A stretch of 12,041 bases of DNA from Selenomonadaceae bacterium (lineage in GTDB: Bacteria; Bacillota; Negativicutes; Selenomonadales; Selenomonadaceae): the NCBI GenBank assembly GCA_016280345.1, contig JAEEGN010000290.1, positions 1-12,041 of the forward strand. Reading direction: 5' to 3'. Below, one piece after another: positions 11,906 through 12,041 of the stretch (its first letter is position 1; the number at the start of each line of letters is the position of its first letter). A program made the translations under genes and the position numbers. Under the pieces are notes generated by a model. It was not told the origin of the DNA and searched no databases. It saw nothing but the letters and a program-made list of their open reading frames with translations.

Positions 11906-12041
11906 TTGGGTAAATATTCGGTGCCAGAATCCATTCGTCGGCAAAAGCCGAAAGGGACGATGGTGAAGAACATCTCCGGGCATTACTATGTGTACGAGTA
12001 CAGCAACTACACGGACAGCAGCGGACGACGCCGCACCAAGA
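11906..12041 (+). CDS. Probable IS transposase, N-terminal fragment (continues past right edge)
   Basis: A TTG start with AGGAGG 8 nt upstream opens 45 codons to the window edge. The visible part has GKYSVPESIRRQKPKG, then TMVKNISGHYYVYEYSN and DSSGRRRTK. From memory, this opening (VPESIR..KPKGTMVK..GHYYVYEY) is typical of DDE transposases of the IS1634/IS4-like group that are common in Negativicutes; the catalytic domain is outside the window, so the assignment cannot be confirmed. A strong promoter lies directly upstream. The AT-rich DNA in front contrasts with the GC-rich neighbours and fits an inserted element. I could not define its left terminal inverted repeat because the right end is missing. 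Confidence 0.6.
   Translation, partial: MGKYSVPESIRRQKPKGTMVKNISGHYYVYEYSNYTDSSGRRRTK

Noticed and set aside
11710..11973. Leftward open frame of 87 codons in the AT-rich region
   Set aside because: It runs antisense through the promoter, binding site and first codons of the better supported rightward gene, and I saw no convincing binding site or motif.

Overview
The window looks like a chromosomal segment of a GC-rich low-GC-phylum relative, most likely a Negativicute (Selenomonas/Mitsuokella-like). This rests on inference: the gene order proA-nadD-yqeK-LCP protein-rsfS, consensus sigma-70-type promoters, strong AGGAGG ribosome binding sites and a transposase-like N-terminus at the right edge. 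No 16S or other taxonomic marker is present. Most genes are very GC-rich; the stretch from about 11590 to 11900 is clearly AT-rich, and 4430-4670 is moderately so.

Left third (1-4195, minus strand): one tight operon reading leftwards: proA (glutamate-5-semialdehyde dehydrogenase), an unnamed 52-residue membrane protein, nadD (nicotinate-nucleotide adenylyltransferase), yqeK (HD-domain Ap4A hydrolase), an LCP (LytR-CpsA-Psr) cell-wall ligase, rsfS (ribosomal silencing factor), and the start of an unknown gene that leaves the window. Four of the junctions overlap by a few bases. The operon has a good promoter at 4167-4195, and a terminator-like hairpin lies between this promoter and the proA ribosome binding site.

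Middle (4196-7680, plus strand): a gene-poor region of about 500 bases with two promoter candidates leads into a type II NADH dehydrogenase that ends at a textbook terminator. Next is a promoter with a long leader and an unrecognised protein with an extremely acidic central region. tRNA-Asn(GTT) follows; its -35 box overlaps the preceding stop codon.

Right-centre (7556-11497, plus strand): a secreted protein of unknown function whose leader carries a perfect 26-bp palindrome, metA (its Glu111 predicts homoserine O-acetyltransferase activity), a second secreted protein ending in a long Lys/Glu/Arg helix, and nudC (NAD(H) pyrophosphatase), closed by a strong terminator. nadD, the NADH dehydrogenase and nudC make NAD a recurring theme, but they sit in separate transcription units and no joint system can be claimed.

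Right edge (11498-12041): an AT-rich segment with a 10-bp-period repeat of phased A-tracts, three copies of an 11-bp motif, an inverted repeat and a consensus promoter leads into the first 45 codons of a probable IS transposase with a TTG start. This is the clearest accessory-DNA signal. I found no convincing new defence or mobile system; the best leads are the 52-residue coupled membrane protein, the proA leader hairpin, the acidic unknown protein and the repeat-rich transposase control region.
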